NCBI GenBank assembly: GCA_947036475.1 | Contig: CAMQRG010000006.1 | Span: 1-26,804 of the forward strand | Direction of reading: 5' to 3' | DNA: 26,804 nt | From: an uncultured Clostridia bacterium | GTDB taxonomy: Bacteria; Bacillota; Clostridia; Lachnospirales; Anaerotignaceae | Shown here: positions 8,278 to 15,351 of the stretch, piece by piece | Layout of the letters: each line of letters opens with the position of its first letter | Position numbering within the stretch: the stretch's first letter is position 1 | Program-made: the position numbers and the translations under genes | Notes under the pieces: model-generated | Told to the model about the DNA's origin: nothing | Seen by the model: only the letters and a program-made list of their open reading frames with translations | The model's database searches: none

Positions 8278-8376
8278 GCGGGGAAAAAATTTTTCGCGGG
8301 CTTTCATTGCAAAGATTTTGTTTTCCGAAAAGCGATTTTCGGGGGAAAAAAGCGAACTGCGGAACACCTGCCGCAG
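8278..8376 (+). other. Three-hairpin leader upstream of the SLH protein gene
   Basis: Three stems follow each other: an A/T-rich stem in 8278-8299 (GGAAAAA with TTTTTCGC), CCGAAAA-GCGA-TTTTCGG (8325-8342) with a GNRA tetraloop, and CTGCGG (8357-8362) with CCGCAG (8371-8376). The last ends about 20 bases before the start codon and none has a T-run, so they look like leader or mRNA-stabilising structures rather than terminators. The class is unknown. Confidence 0.4.
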
Positions 8377-8397
8377 TAAATAAGGGGGAATGAAGCG

Positions 8398-11169
8398 ATG
8401 AAAAGAAAACTGACACTGCTGCTTTCGGCGGCTGTGGCTTCGTCCTGTTTTTCAGGGACGGTTTACGGCGCGTCCTTCCGGGACATTAACGATGTGCCCT
8501 GGAGAGGCGCGGGAGCAGTCATAAACAACGCAGCGGACCTGGGTCTTCTGAACGGCTATGAGGACGGTACGTTCCGCGCGCGGAACAATGTGACCTACTG
8601 CGAAGCAGTGCAGATGCTTTACTCGACACTGCTCAAAACAGGTATGGCACAGCCCTTGCAGGCAGTGGATTCCTACCGCTACACATCGTTCCTGAATACA
8701 TACCGTATTCCAAAATGGGCGCATATCGCTGTTTCCTACTGTCTGGAAAAAGGTATTCTGACAACGGCGGACATTATGAAATTTACCGAAAACGGCAAAT
8801 CCGCCCCTGCAACGCGGGAAAGCGTTGCAAAAATGTTTGGCAACGCGCTTGCTGTACGCTATGATGTGGACGGAAAATCTGCTTCCGCGGCAGAATTTTC
8901 CGATTACTGGCGCATTTCTACAGACGCAATGCCGTTGGTGGACCTGCTGAAACGGCTGGGCATTGTAAGCGGCGACAATAACGCCTTTAAACCCAAGGAA
9001 CCTATCAACCGGGCAGAAATGGCCGTCATGCTGAATAAGACCTATGAAGTGCTGACACAAGGCATCGGGAGCACTGGCGAGGTAACGCAGGTAACTCAGA
9101 ACAGCGGGAAATATTTCTTTTTCGACATAAAAATGGACGTGACCGGCTATACCGAAGGGTACCATGCGGTGGCAGGCAACGTAAAAGCATACGGCGGCGA
9201 GGGGAACCAGGAAATCTCCCTGAGCAGGATTTCCAAGGGGGACAAAGTAAGCATTGTACGCAACGGCGATTCCCTCAGCTCTATCCGCCTGTTAAGCTCC
9301 GTTTCCGACCAGGAGAAATATGACGTAACCGGCTATATCATGAATTTCCACTCCAACTTACTTTCTTTGGAGAATGAAAACACAGGCGACGTGGATCAAT
9401 ATGGCATTGGTTCCGACTGTATCTGTTATCTGGAAGGCAAACAGGTCTCAAAGCGGGATTTACAGGACGAATATAAAAAGCGCTCGGACGAACACGCTTA
9501 CGTCGGCCTGATGATTGGCACGGAGCGCGAAAAGGTCAGGTATGAGGACGACGGCAAAAAATCCACATTGAAAGATGTAGAGGTCGTTGAGGAGCTTCAT
9601 GTGACATTCAGCGATGATTACACAATGTCCGGTGAGGTCAGAAGCATATCAGAAAGCCATCTGAATTATGCTACAGTCGCATCTGGAACGGAGCGTTCGC
9701 TGCTGCTTGCGTCAAACTGCGAATATTATATCGGGAACCGGAAAACTCCCATCAGTGACATGATTGAAATGGCAGACGGCGGGACGACGTATGTAAAAGT
9801 AACCGCAGATAAAACCGAAAAGGCCGTTAAGGTTATTTTCTCGGAAGTACCGTTCAGTTCCAGATCAAACGCGGATACCGCGAATAAGATTTTTAACCTG
9901 CTCGGTTTCTCGGAGAAAAAGATGATTATTAAAGATACCGGCGAAAAGGTGACATATAACTTCGGTTCCTCCAACCCTGTCAGCAACATTACATTCTTTA
10001 TCTGGAAAAAGGGAGAATGGTCAAAGGCTTCCCTCAGCAACGCAGATAAATACTATGATGATATTGACGGCGATAAGATTTATTGCAGCATGGAGTTCAA
10101 CAGCGGCGGAAAAATCAAGACCGTTTATATTTCCGATACACGGGCGGCATGGCGCGAAAGCGGCGACCAGACCGAACGCAGGGGCGTTGTGGATTCTGTG
10201 GAAGGAAATACGCTGAGATTTAAGACTGCGACGACCAGCTACAACCTGCTGAAACAGTATAACACAGAAGTGAAAAACGATGACGATGACAACAATATTT
10301 ACACCGGGCCGGACGCAGACGGCAATACAGTGCGTTACCCGCTGGTAATCACAAGCGCGGTGACAAGCTCGCGGACAGTATTTGAAAAAATGGCGAACAG
10401 CGATGATGTGGAACTGTATGCGGAAATTCTTGCAGACGCATCGAACAACGTCATCAAAATTGATGCTTACCTGACAAAAGCGCAGGGCAAACTTGTGGAA
10501 TATGAACGGGACGGCGACCGTTTTATCACAATCGAAACCTCTGACGGGGCAAAACTGAAACTGAATATTGTCAATACGCCGCGTCTTGGCTGCGAAGACG
10601 ACGAATATACGCTTGACGATATCGCCAGCACAAGCTATGTCGGCTCTCTTTTGGAACTGGGCTTCAGCGGCAGCGGAGAGGTCAATAAAATTACCGTTCT
10701 GGAAGAAGGCGGCCGCGGCATGGTAAACGTGAAAGGCACAGCGGTTTCCGGCACAGGCGGGTTAAAAATCAAGGGGGATTCCAACACTTATGCCTGGTTG
10801 GGACGCAGGAGCATCACAATCAAACATAAGAGCATGAACAGCGAATCTCTGGATAAGCTGATTGAACTGCTGGACGACAGCGATACGAAGGTTTATGTCA
10901 GCGCGAAGCTGGACGAAAAATACCGCGTGGATACCATTACGGTACGCGTGGAGGCCGCAGAGGGCACATTGCAGGAATACGACGACGAAGACCATACGGT
11001 ACGCATTAAGACAGACGATGGGCATACGCTCTCGTTCCTGACAGTGATAAAACCGGAATGTGACGTAAACGGCATAACAGACCGGACAAAGCTGGACGAT
11101 AAATGCAGAGGAAAATACGTGGAACTGGTATTCAACAGCGAAGGGCTTGTTTCCGCAATCAATGACTGA
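8398..11169 (+). CDS. Secreted SLH-domain surface protein with beta-rich repeats
   Basis: The 923-residue product starts with a signal peptide (MKRKLTLLLSAAVASSCFSG, cleavage probably after about residue 24). Three S-layer-homology domains follow at about 25-80, 100-150 and 160-220; clear signatures are GLLNGYEDGTFRARNNVTYC and GIVSGDNNAFKPKEPINRAE. SLH domains bind pyruvylated secondary cell-wall polymer and hold proteins on the Gram-positive surface. The remaining 700 residues show a recurring module of the form G-x-(V/L)-x-(S/E)-...-hydrophobic-x-(T/N)-x-(D/S)-G, near residues 312, 415, 596, 697 and 856, suggesting small beta-barrel repeats. The ribosome site AAGGGGGAATGAAGCG precedes ATG 8398. 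It is transcribed alone, ending at a strong terminator. It could be a structural surface-layer protein or an adhesin; no enzyme motif was seen. Confidence 0.88.
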   Translation: MKRKLTLLLSAAVASSCFSGTVYGASFRDINDVPWRGAGAVINNAADLGLLNGYEDGTFRARNNVTYCEAVQMLYSTLLKTGMAQPLQAVDSYRYTSFLNTYRIPKWAHIAVSYCLEKGILTTADIMKFTENGKSAPATRESVAKMFGNALAVRYDVDGKSASAAEFSDYWRISTDAMPLVDLLKRLGIVSGDNNAFKPKEPINRAEMAVMLNKTYEVLTQGIGSTGEVTQVTQNSGKYFFFDIKMDVTGYTEGYHAVAGNVKAYGGEGNQEISLSRISKGDKVSIVRNGDSLSSIRLLSSVSDQEKYDVTGYIMNFHSNLLSLENENTGDVDQYGIGSDCICYLEGKQVSKRDLQDEYKKRSDEHAYVGLMIGTEREKVRYEDDGKKSTLKDVEVVEELHVTFSDDYTMSGEVRSISESHLNYATVASGTERSLLLASNCEYYIGNRKTPISDMIEMADGGTTYVKVTADKTEKAVKVIFSEVPFSSRSNADTANKIFNLLGFSEKKMIIKDTGEKVTYNFGSSNPVSNITFFIWKKGEWSKASLSNADKYYDDIDGDKIYCSMEFNSGGKIKTVYISDTRAAWRESGDQTERRGVVDSVEGNTLRFKTATTSYNLLKQYNTEVKNDDDDNNIYTGPDADGNTVRYPLVITSAVTSSRTVFEKMANSDDVELYAEILADASNNVIKIDAYLTKAQGKLVEYERDGDRFITIETSDGAKLKLNIVNTPRLGCEDDEYTLDDIASTSYVGSLLELGFSGSGEVNKITVLEEGGRGMVNVKGTAVSGTGGLKIKGDSNTYAWLGRRSITIKHKSMNSESLDKLIELLDDSDTKVYVSAKLDEKYRVDTITVRVEAAEGTLQEYDDEDHTVRIKTDDGHTLSFLTVIKPECDVNGITDRTKLDDKCRGKYVELVFNSEGLVSAIND

Positions 11170-11182
11170 TATGACAAAACAG

Positions 11183-11212
11183 AAAGGACGGCAGAAACCT
11201 GCCGTCCTTTTT
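11183..11212 (+). terminator. Terminator of the SLH protein gene
   Basis: A perfect 12-base stem, AAAGGACGGCAG (11183-11194) with CTGCCGTCCTTT (11199-11210), encloses an AAAC loop and is followed by TT. It is the canonical intrinsic terminator 14 bases after the stop codon. Confidence 0.9.
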
Positions 11213-11217
11213 AAGGG

Positions 11218-11386
11218 GAAGAAGTAGAAAGAATGTTATTGTTAGGCGTTCTTCCCAAAGGAAGCCCGCCCGATGGGGGAGAATAACATCCTCGTTCTTC
11301 AGTATTGCCGCCGCTTTGGAAAATATACACCATACTGAAAAAAATTTTTAATATTTATAATAATAATTATTATTTAAGAAATATTA
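11218..11386 (+). other. Structured non-coding region upstream of trxA
   Basis: The gap 11170-11504 has no credible gene. It holds nested complementary segments: ATGTTATT (11233-11240) with AATAACAT (11282-11289), inside it GGCG (11245-11248) with CGCC (11267-11270), and inside that CTTCC (11251-11255) with GGAAG (11260-11264). A second stem pairs TTCAGTAT (11298-11305) with ATACTGAA (11333-11340). A third, A/T-only inverted repeat covers about 11349-11386. It could be an unannotated small RNA or a decayed element; no known RNA family was recognised, and strand is a guess. Confidence 0.4.
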
Positions 11387-11415
11387 TTGCTTTTTCTTCC
11401 TTTTTATGTTATACT
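11387..11415 (+). promoter_or_regulatory. Sigma-A type promoter for trxA
   Basis: TTGCTT (11387-11392) and TATACT (11410-11415) are 17 bp apart. It lies directly after the A/T-only inverted repeat and gives a leader of about 83 nt. Confidence 0.8.
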
Positions 11416-11504
11416 GACAGCAACATAAAAAGAAAACAAACCGGATACTATGAAATACAGGAAGAATGTAACGCGGACAGCGATAAAAAGGAGGTAACAG
11501 TATT

Positions 11505-11819
11505 ATGATGCAGGTAAAATCAGATATGTTTCAAAAAGAGGTATTGGAAAGTAATGTTCCCGTATTGGTGGATTTTTCCGCGGTATGGTGCGGACCCTGC
11601 CAGATGATGGGCCCTGTTCTGGAACAGCTTTCGGCAGAATATGCCGGCAAGGCGAAAATTGTGAAGGTGGATATTGATGAATCCGCAGACCTGGCTATGA
11701 AATATCAGGTGATGAGCGTACCGAATATGATTTTCTTCAAAGGCGGCAAACCAGTTGACGCAGTAATCGGCGCAGTTCCTGCAAATTTTTTGAAAGAGAA
11801 AATGGACGTATTAGTATAA
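11505..11819 (+). CDS. trxA: Thioredoxin
   Basis: This 104-residue cytoplasmic protein is a single thioredoxin fold that reduces protein disulfides and is recharged by thioredoxin reductase. The active site WCGPC lies at residues 28-32, and the cis-proline segment MSVPNMIFF at about 72-80 is intact. Two adjacent ATGs (11505 and 11508) are possible; GGAGGT at 11490-11495 favours the first with nine-base spacing. No reductase gene is adjacent. It has its own promoter and terminator, so it is monocistronic. Confidence 0.96.
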   Translation: MMQVKSDMFQKEVLESNVPVLVDFSAVWCGPCQMMGPVLEQLSAEYAGKAKIVKVDIDESADLAMKYQVMSVPNMIFFKGGKPVDAVIGAVPANFLKEKMDVLV

Positions 11820-11830
11820 TACAAACAGAA

Positions 11831-11856
11831 GCCCCGGGAGAAACCCGGGGTTTTTG
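11831..11856 (+). terminator. Terminator of trxA
   Basis: CCCCGGG pairs with CCCGGGG across AGAAA-type loop bases at about 11832-11850, and TTTTTG follows. It lies 12 bases after the trxA stop codon. Confidence 0.9.
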
Positions 11857-11874
11857 TCCGCTAAAAAAGGCGTT

Positions 11875-11976
11875 CTCTTATGGGCGCTGCCATAAGAAAA
11901 TTTCGCTTTACGAAACGCCTGAATCGTCAAGATTTTTCAGAGCAGCTTTAATTCATGGTTTCTTAAGTCAAGCCGC
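11875..11976 (+). repeat. Dispersed inverted-repeat element, copy A
   Basis: This is the first of four copies of a roughly 100-bp element. It opens with TCTTATGG...CCATAAGA (11875-11896), continues with TTTCG-CTTTA-CGAAA and CTGAATC...TTTTTCAG, and ends in TTTCTTAAGTCAAGCCGC, whose complement resembles the left end. It lies between the trxA terminator and the ybaB promoter. A short open frame from ATG 11880 reads MGAAIRKFRFTKRL, then stops at residue 24; related frames in other copies are broken, so I treat it as non-coding. Confidence 0.7.
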
Positions 11977-12005
11977 TTTATGCCTTTGATTTTTTCCAAA
12001 TTCGC

Positions 12006-12034
12006 TTGCCAGAAGCGCAGCTTTCCGATACAAT
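12006..12034 (+). promoter_or_regulatory. Sigma-A type promoter for ybaB-recR
   Basis: TTGCCA (12006-12011) and TACAAT (12029-12034) are 17 bp apart, giving a leader of about 28 nt before the ybaB start codon. Confidence 0.75.
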
Positions 12035-12069
12035 GTGTAATACAGATGAAAAACAAGGAGGAATACAAT

Positions 12070-12411
12070 ATGGCAAAAGGCGGATTTCCCGGCGGCGGCT
12101 TCGGCGGCATGAATATGAATAACCTGATGAAGCAGGCGCAGAAAATGCAGAAACAGATGGCAGAAAAGCAGGAGGAGCTTGCGGAGCGCACACTGGAAAT
12201 GACAAGCGGCGGCGGCGCAGTCAAAGTGACGATAAACGGCAAACGCGAAATACAGGAACTGAAAATCAACCCTGACGTTGTTGATCCTGATGATGTGGAA
12301 ATGCTGGAAGACCTTATCATTTCCGCAATGAACGAAGCGCTCCGTCAGGTAGAAGAAATGTATAATAACGAAATGGGCAGGCTGACCGGCGGCATGGGCG
12401 GCATGTTCTGA
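12070..12411 (+). CDS. ybaB: YbaB/EbfC family nucleoid-associated DNA-binding protein
   Basis: The 113-residue product is a small dimeric DNA-binding protein of the YbaB/EbfC family. It starts with a glycine-rich stretch (MAKGGFPGGGFGGMNMNN), then the typical LMKQAQKMQKQMAEKQEEL helix, the GGGAVKVTINGKREI strand pair and a C-terminal helix with AMNEALRQVEEM. I placed the start at 12070, seven to eight bases after AAGGAGG. The gene is followed 14 bp later by recR, the conserved ybaB-recR arrangement of many bacteria; dnaX, often the gene before them, is absent here. The cellular role is chromosome organisation and possibly recombination support. Confidence 0.95.
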   Translation: MAKGGFPGGGFGGMNMNNLMKQAQKMQKQMAEKQEELAERTLEMTSGGGAVKVTINGKREIQELKINPDVVDPDDVEMLEDLIISAMNEALRQVEEMYNNEMGRLTGGMGGMF

Positions 12412-12425
12412 TAAAGAGGGACATC

Positions 12426-13022
12426 ATGAATTATTATGGAAACCCCATCACCCGGCTGATTGAGGAGCTGGCTGCCCTGCCGGGCATTGGCGGAAAATCT
12501 GCGCAGCGGCTGGCGTTCCATATCCTGCATATGCCACAGGAAAAGGCCGAGGCACTTTCTGCGGCAATATTGGAAGCGCGGGAAAAAATGCGCTACTGTT
12601 CTGTCTGCTGCAATTTGACAGAGGAGGAAGTCTGCCCTGTCTGCGCGAACCTCAAACGCGACCACAAGATGATTATGGTTGTAGAAGACCCGCGGGATAT
12701 GGCGGCATATGAGCGGACGAAGGAATACCACGGGGTATATCATGTACTGCATGGGGCGATTTCGCCCATGACGGGCGTCACGCCGCAGGATATTCGGATA
12801 CAGGAACTTTTAAGGCGGATTGACAGCGGCGTGGACGAAGTGATACTTGCCACCAACCCGAATGTGGAGGGCGAAGCCACTGCAATGTACATCAGCAGGC
12901 TGTTAAAGCCATTAGGCGTAAAGGTCACGCGCATCGCGAACGGCGTACCTGTGGGCGGCGATTTGGAATACGTGGACGAAATTACTCTGTCCCGCGCGCT
13001 GGAAGGCCGGCGGGAGATGTAA
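12426..13022 (+). CDS. recR: Recombination protein RecR
   Basis: RecR works with RecO and RecF to load RecA on gapped single-stranded DNA. The 198-residue protein has the full set of parts: a helix-hairpin-helix at about 17-32 (LPGIGGKSAQRLAFHIL), a four-cysteine zinc finger (Cys58, Cys61, Cys70, Cys73), and a Toprim domain beginning with VVEDPRDMAAYERT at about 84-97 and including ATNPNVEGEATAMYI. The C-terminal GVPVGGDLEYVDEITLSRAL is also diagnostic. Start codon ATG 12426 follows AGAGGGACATC. Length is standard. It shares the ybaB promoter and ends before a repeat-rich gap. Confidence 0.97.
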   Translation: MNYYGNPITRLIEELAALPGIGGKSAQRLAFHILHMPQEKAEALSAAILEAREKMRYCSVCCNLTEEEVCPVCANLKRDHKMIMVVEDPRDMAAYERTKEYHGVYHVLHGAISPMTGVTPQDIRIQELLRRIDSGVDEVILATNPNVEGEATAMYISRLLKPLGVKVTRIANGVPVGGDLEYVDEITLSRALEGRREM

Positions 13023-13056
13023 AAGACCCGGGCCCTGCCCCCAGACTCCGCTAGCA
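13023..13056 (+). repeat. Possible fragment of the GC-rich palindromic repeat
   Basis: Directly after the recR stop the sequence AAAAGACCCGGGCCCTGCCC resembles the start of the composite repeat at 14871 (AAAAGACCGTGGGGCTCTGC). Only about 30 bases are recognisable, so this may be a decayed end. Confidence 0.35.
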
Positions 13057-13059
13057 ATT

Positions 13060-13155
13060 GACTGAGAAAATTTCTTCTATAATTTTAGCCACTTTGAAAA
13101 ATCCTGATTTTTCAGACACTTCAAAAATGGACTTTTCTTATGGCAACACCCAGAA
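13060..13155 (-). repeat. Dispersed inverted-repeat element, copy B
   Basis: This copy is inverted relative to copy A. It runs from TTGACTGAGAAAATTTCTTC to TTTTCTTATGGCAACACCCA and contains the central GAAAAATCCTGATTTTTCAG stem. It lies just downstream of recR, before the recR terminator hairpin. The peptide frame seen in copy A is stopped early here. Confidence 0.7.
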
Positions 13156-13186
13156 AGGCAGTATTTTGTATACTGTCTTTTTGTTT
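13154..13186 (+). terminator. Terminator downstream of recR
   Basis: AAAGGCAGTAT (13154-13164) pairs with ATACTGTCTTT (13170-13180) with one G-U pair, followed by TTGTTTT. It abuts the end of repeat copy B. Confidence 0.75.
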
Positions 13187-13371
13187 TCCCGCAAAACGCA
13201 GGAAGGTATTGAAGCCTGAAAAAATCGGGGCCGCCTCTCTCCATAAATGTCTGCACTGCGGCAGGGTCATCTCAATCTTCCATCTCATAAGTATCTTCAT
13301 TATGGATTCTGCGTACATTCTCACAAGCCAAATCATAAAACAGGAAATAATCTTCCATATATAAAACACAT
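13187..13371. other. Intergenic stretch with no recognisable feature
   Basis: Between the recR terminator and the terminator of the minus-strand YycH-like gene I find no ribosome site with a credible frame, no hairpin of note and no repeat. An 82-codon minus-strand frame crosses it but ends inside repeat copy B and looks like chance. Confidence 0.5.
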
Positions 13372-13404
13372 AAAAGCCGAAGCAGTCAGACTGCTCCGGC
13401 TCTT
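13372..13404 (-). terminator. Terminator of the YycH-like gene
   Basis: On the minus strand AGCCGGAGCAGT and ACTGCTTCGGCT form a stem with one mismatch around a three-base loop, followed by TTTTATG. It lies about 16 bases after the stop codon of the minus-strand gene. Confidence 0.8.
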
Positions 13405-13419
13405 GATTTTCAGCTGTTT

Positions 13420-14838
13420 TTACGGCGTAGCAGAAACTGCCGTCAGGTTATTCTGCTCCTGCTCGGTATCTACCACAAACGTATAGTCATACAATGTGAC
13501 GAACCATTTCAGGCGTATGCTGCCTGTCAAATCTACATGATAGCCCAATGAAATATTTTTCACGTCCGTTATGACTTTTTCCTCCACAACAGCCTGATAC
13601 GTTTTATTCGCCTCGTCCAGCGCGTCGATAAACTGCACGTTAATTTGCTCTGTCGCTTCGTCCGCCGTCCGATAGTTCACCGCATACCTGCGGTATTCCT
13701 TTACCGCCTGATTCCGCAGTGTAATCTGAATGGCATGCGGCTGTCCGATACGGTCCTGCACAGGCTGGGAAAGGCTGACCGGAAGGTTATCCACCGCATA
13801 ATCGAAATAATAGATGATTTCATTGTTGATTGTCCGCTGGATATCCGCAAGGTAGATATCTGTTTGCAGGGAGGTATCGTTTTTCAGGAAATTGCAGCTG
13901 ATTTGATAGCCTTCCAAAAGCCCCATACGGTTTTTGTCAGTGCCGTAATTTTCATAGCTGTAATATTCCAGCAGGCGTTCAGGCGGATGGTATTTTACGA
14001 CCGTCTGGCTGTCGCTGAACGTAAAAACACCGTTCCCATCGCGCGTGCTCCAGTCCACAGAGAAATTGCGGAAGAAATTCTTCACTGTATTTTCCAAAGC
14101 GGCGCGGCTTGGCTCCCCGTCCCGCTCGAATACAAATTCCTGCGTCAGCGGCGCATATTCATACGGCAGTGTCGCCCACTGCGGCACAAACAGATTGCGC
14201 CAGAGAACAGACGCACTTGTCCTCTCTCCTGTCGAGATATAGCGCATATCCCCTTCCCCACATTCCAAAAGCTGGTAAAGTGACGCGCTTGCCGCTCCTG
14301 CACTGCATTGAAACATGACACATTCATTCGTATCGGAATTGACGAAATATGCGCGGCTTTCCCCGCCTGTCCGGCGTGCGGGCACAATAGTAATATAGTC
14401 AAAACGTTCCAGCCGCTGGCTGCTCCGCAGGTTTTTATAGCTGTTCAGGTATTCCTCCCCTGCAATCATGAAATCATACTGCATGACAATACAGCGGTCT
14501 TCCAGTATTTCCTTCCAGTCCGCTGTGGTTTTTTCCGGTGAAGAATCGTTCGGGGCAAGGATTTCTTCCAGCGCACGGTTGGCCGCATTCAGCATGGTAC
14601 TGTTTCCGGTATCGTCCGGATAATAGACAGAAAACATGCCGTCGCCCTCGCCGACTGCGTAACGCGTTGCAAGCAGGACATTTCCATCTGCCTGACGGCG
14701 CGGGTCTGAGAAATTTTCCGCCAGAGCATAAAAAAAGTTATAGCCTGTTGTTCCTTCCAGCCATAACTGTCCTGTTTGGTAAACAGCGGCTATGACCAAA
14801 AGCACAACGACAAAATTCGTAATTTTGTAAACCTTCAT
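13420..14838 (-). CDS. Membrane-anchored extracellular protein, YycH/YycI-like (tentative)
   Basis: The 472-residue product has one N-terminal membrane segment (about residues 8-25, TNFVVVLLVIAAVYQTG) after a short basic cytoplasmic tip, and a long extracytoplasmic part with no cysteine pattern. This layout, the length and a mixed alpha/beta tail (HVDLTGSIRLKWFVTLYDYT near the end) resemble YycH and YycI, which bind and restrain the WalK sensor kinase of the cell-wall WalRK system. The similarity is by eye and the call is tentative. No walR, walK or htrA-type gene is next to it, which is unusual for yycH/yycI. The ribosome site GGTGAG lies before ATG 14838. It is transcribed toward its own terminator; a GC-rich repeat lies immediately upstream. 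Confidence 0.5.
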   Translation of the reverse strand: MKVYKITNFVVVLLVIAAVYQTGQLWLEGTTGYNFFYALAENFSDPRRQADGNVLLATRYAVGEGDGMFSVYYPDDTGNSTMLNAANRALEEILAPNDSSPEKTTADWKEILEDRCIVMQYDFMIAGEEYLNSYKNLRSSQRLERFDYITIVPARRTGGESRAYFVNSDTNECVMFQCSAGAASASLYQLLECGEGDMRYISTGERTSASVLWRNLFVPQWATLPYEYAPLTQEFVFERDGEPSRAALENTVKNFFRNFSVDWSTRDGNGVFTFSDSQTVVKYHPPERLLEYYSYENYGTDKNRMGLLEGYQISCNFLKNDTSLQTDIYLADIQRTINNEIIYYFDYAVDNLPVSLSQPVQDRIGQPHAIQITLRNQAVKEYRRYAVNYRTADEATEQINVQFIDALDEANKTYQAVVEEKVITDVKNISLGYHVDLTGSIRLKWFVTLYDYTFVVDTEQEQNNLTAVSATP

Positions 14839-14870
14839 TTGATCTCACCGCTTTTTCGTTTTTTTCGTGT

Positions 14871-14975
14871 AAAAGACCGTGGGGCTCTGCCCCACTGCCC
14901 CGCAAGGGACGCTGTCCCTTGACCCTTTTGCAGCCGCATTTCATGCGGCTGGGGAAATCTATGTATTATCTATCC
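14871..14975 (+). repeat. GC-rich composite palindromic repeat, copy 1
   Basis: Three palindromes stand in a row: GTGGGGCTCTGCCCCAC (14879-14895), AAGGGACGCTGTCCCTT (14904-14920) and CAGCCGCATTTCATGCGG, extended by CTG (14931-14951). A tail GGGGAAATCTATGT follows. The first and third blocks recur at 21.54 kb and in diverged form at 19.27 kb. It fills most of the gap between the YycH-like gene and the DUF4177-like gene. Confidence 0.75.
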
Positions 14976-15002
14976 AGATATACAAAAATACTGAAATTCC
15001 TT

Positions 15003-15224
15003 TCAAAGGGGAAACGGCTGTGCAGTATCTTGGGAAAGCTCTGCGTCCTTCTCGAATATCAAATCCATATCTGTTATCTTTCCGCGGTCATTTTCGCGCA
15101 CAGGCACAAATCCGACATAGCGAAATCCCTTCGCGGCATAATCATTGATGGTCTGGCGGATTTCTCCGGATTTTGAGCCGTCCATCCGTCCAATATGAAT
15201 CTGTACGTACTCATATTTTTTCAC
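15003..15224 (-). CDS. DUF4177-like small protein
   Basis: The 73-residue product has the pattern of DUF4177-type proteins: an opening KKYEYVQIHIG strand, a helix ending NDYAAKGFRYVGFVP, and a closing DMDLIFEKD strand. Function of the family is unknown. I chose GTG 15224 as start because GGGGG lies six bases upstream and the conserved KYEYV begins there; an in-frame ATG at 15320 would add 32 residues that overlap a hairpin. It is on the minus strand downstream of the secreted-protein gene, with a possible terminator between. Confidence 0.7.
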   Translation of the reverse strand: MKKYEYVQIHIGRMDGSKSGEIRQTINDYAAKGFRYVGFVPVRENDRGKITDMDLIFEKDAELSQDTAQPFPL

Positions 15225-15302
15225 ATCTGCACCCCCTGATATGTTCAGTGTACCACATACTGCTCTGATTTGCAATTTCCGTTTTTCCCGACAGGAAGGA
15301 AA

Positions 15303-15329
15303 CGAGAAAGCGCATTCCACGCTTTCCCG
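15303..15329 (-). terminator. Possible terminator after the secreted-protein gene
   Basis: CGGGAAAGCG and CGCTTTCTCG (minus strand) form a nine-to-ten-base stem, followed by TTTCCTTCC. The T-run is poor, so it may only partly stop transcription before the DUF4177-like gene. Confidence 0.45.
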
Positions 15330-15351
15330 TCTGCCGTTTCTTTCTGCTGTT

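Noticed and set aside
8266..8397. Cyclic-di-AMP or cyclic-di-GMP riboswitch in the SLH leader
   Set aside because: Hairpins exist, but the conserved core sequences of those classes that I can recall are not present.
13121..13369. An 82-codon minus-strand frame downstream of recR
   Set aside because: It ends within dispersed repeat copy B, lacks a ribosome site and has no recognisable domain.
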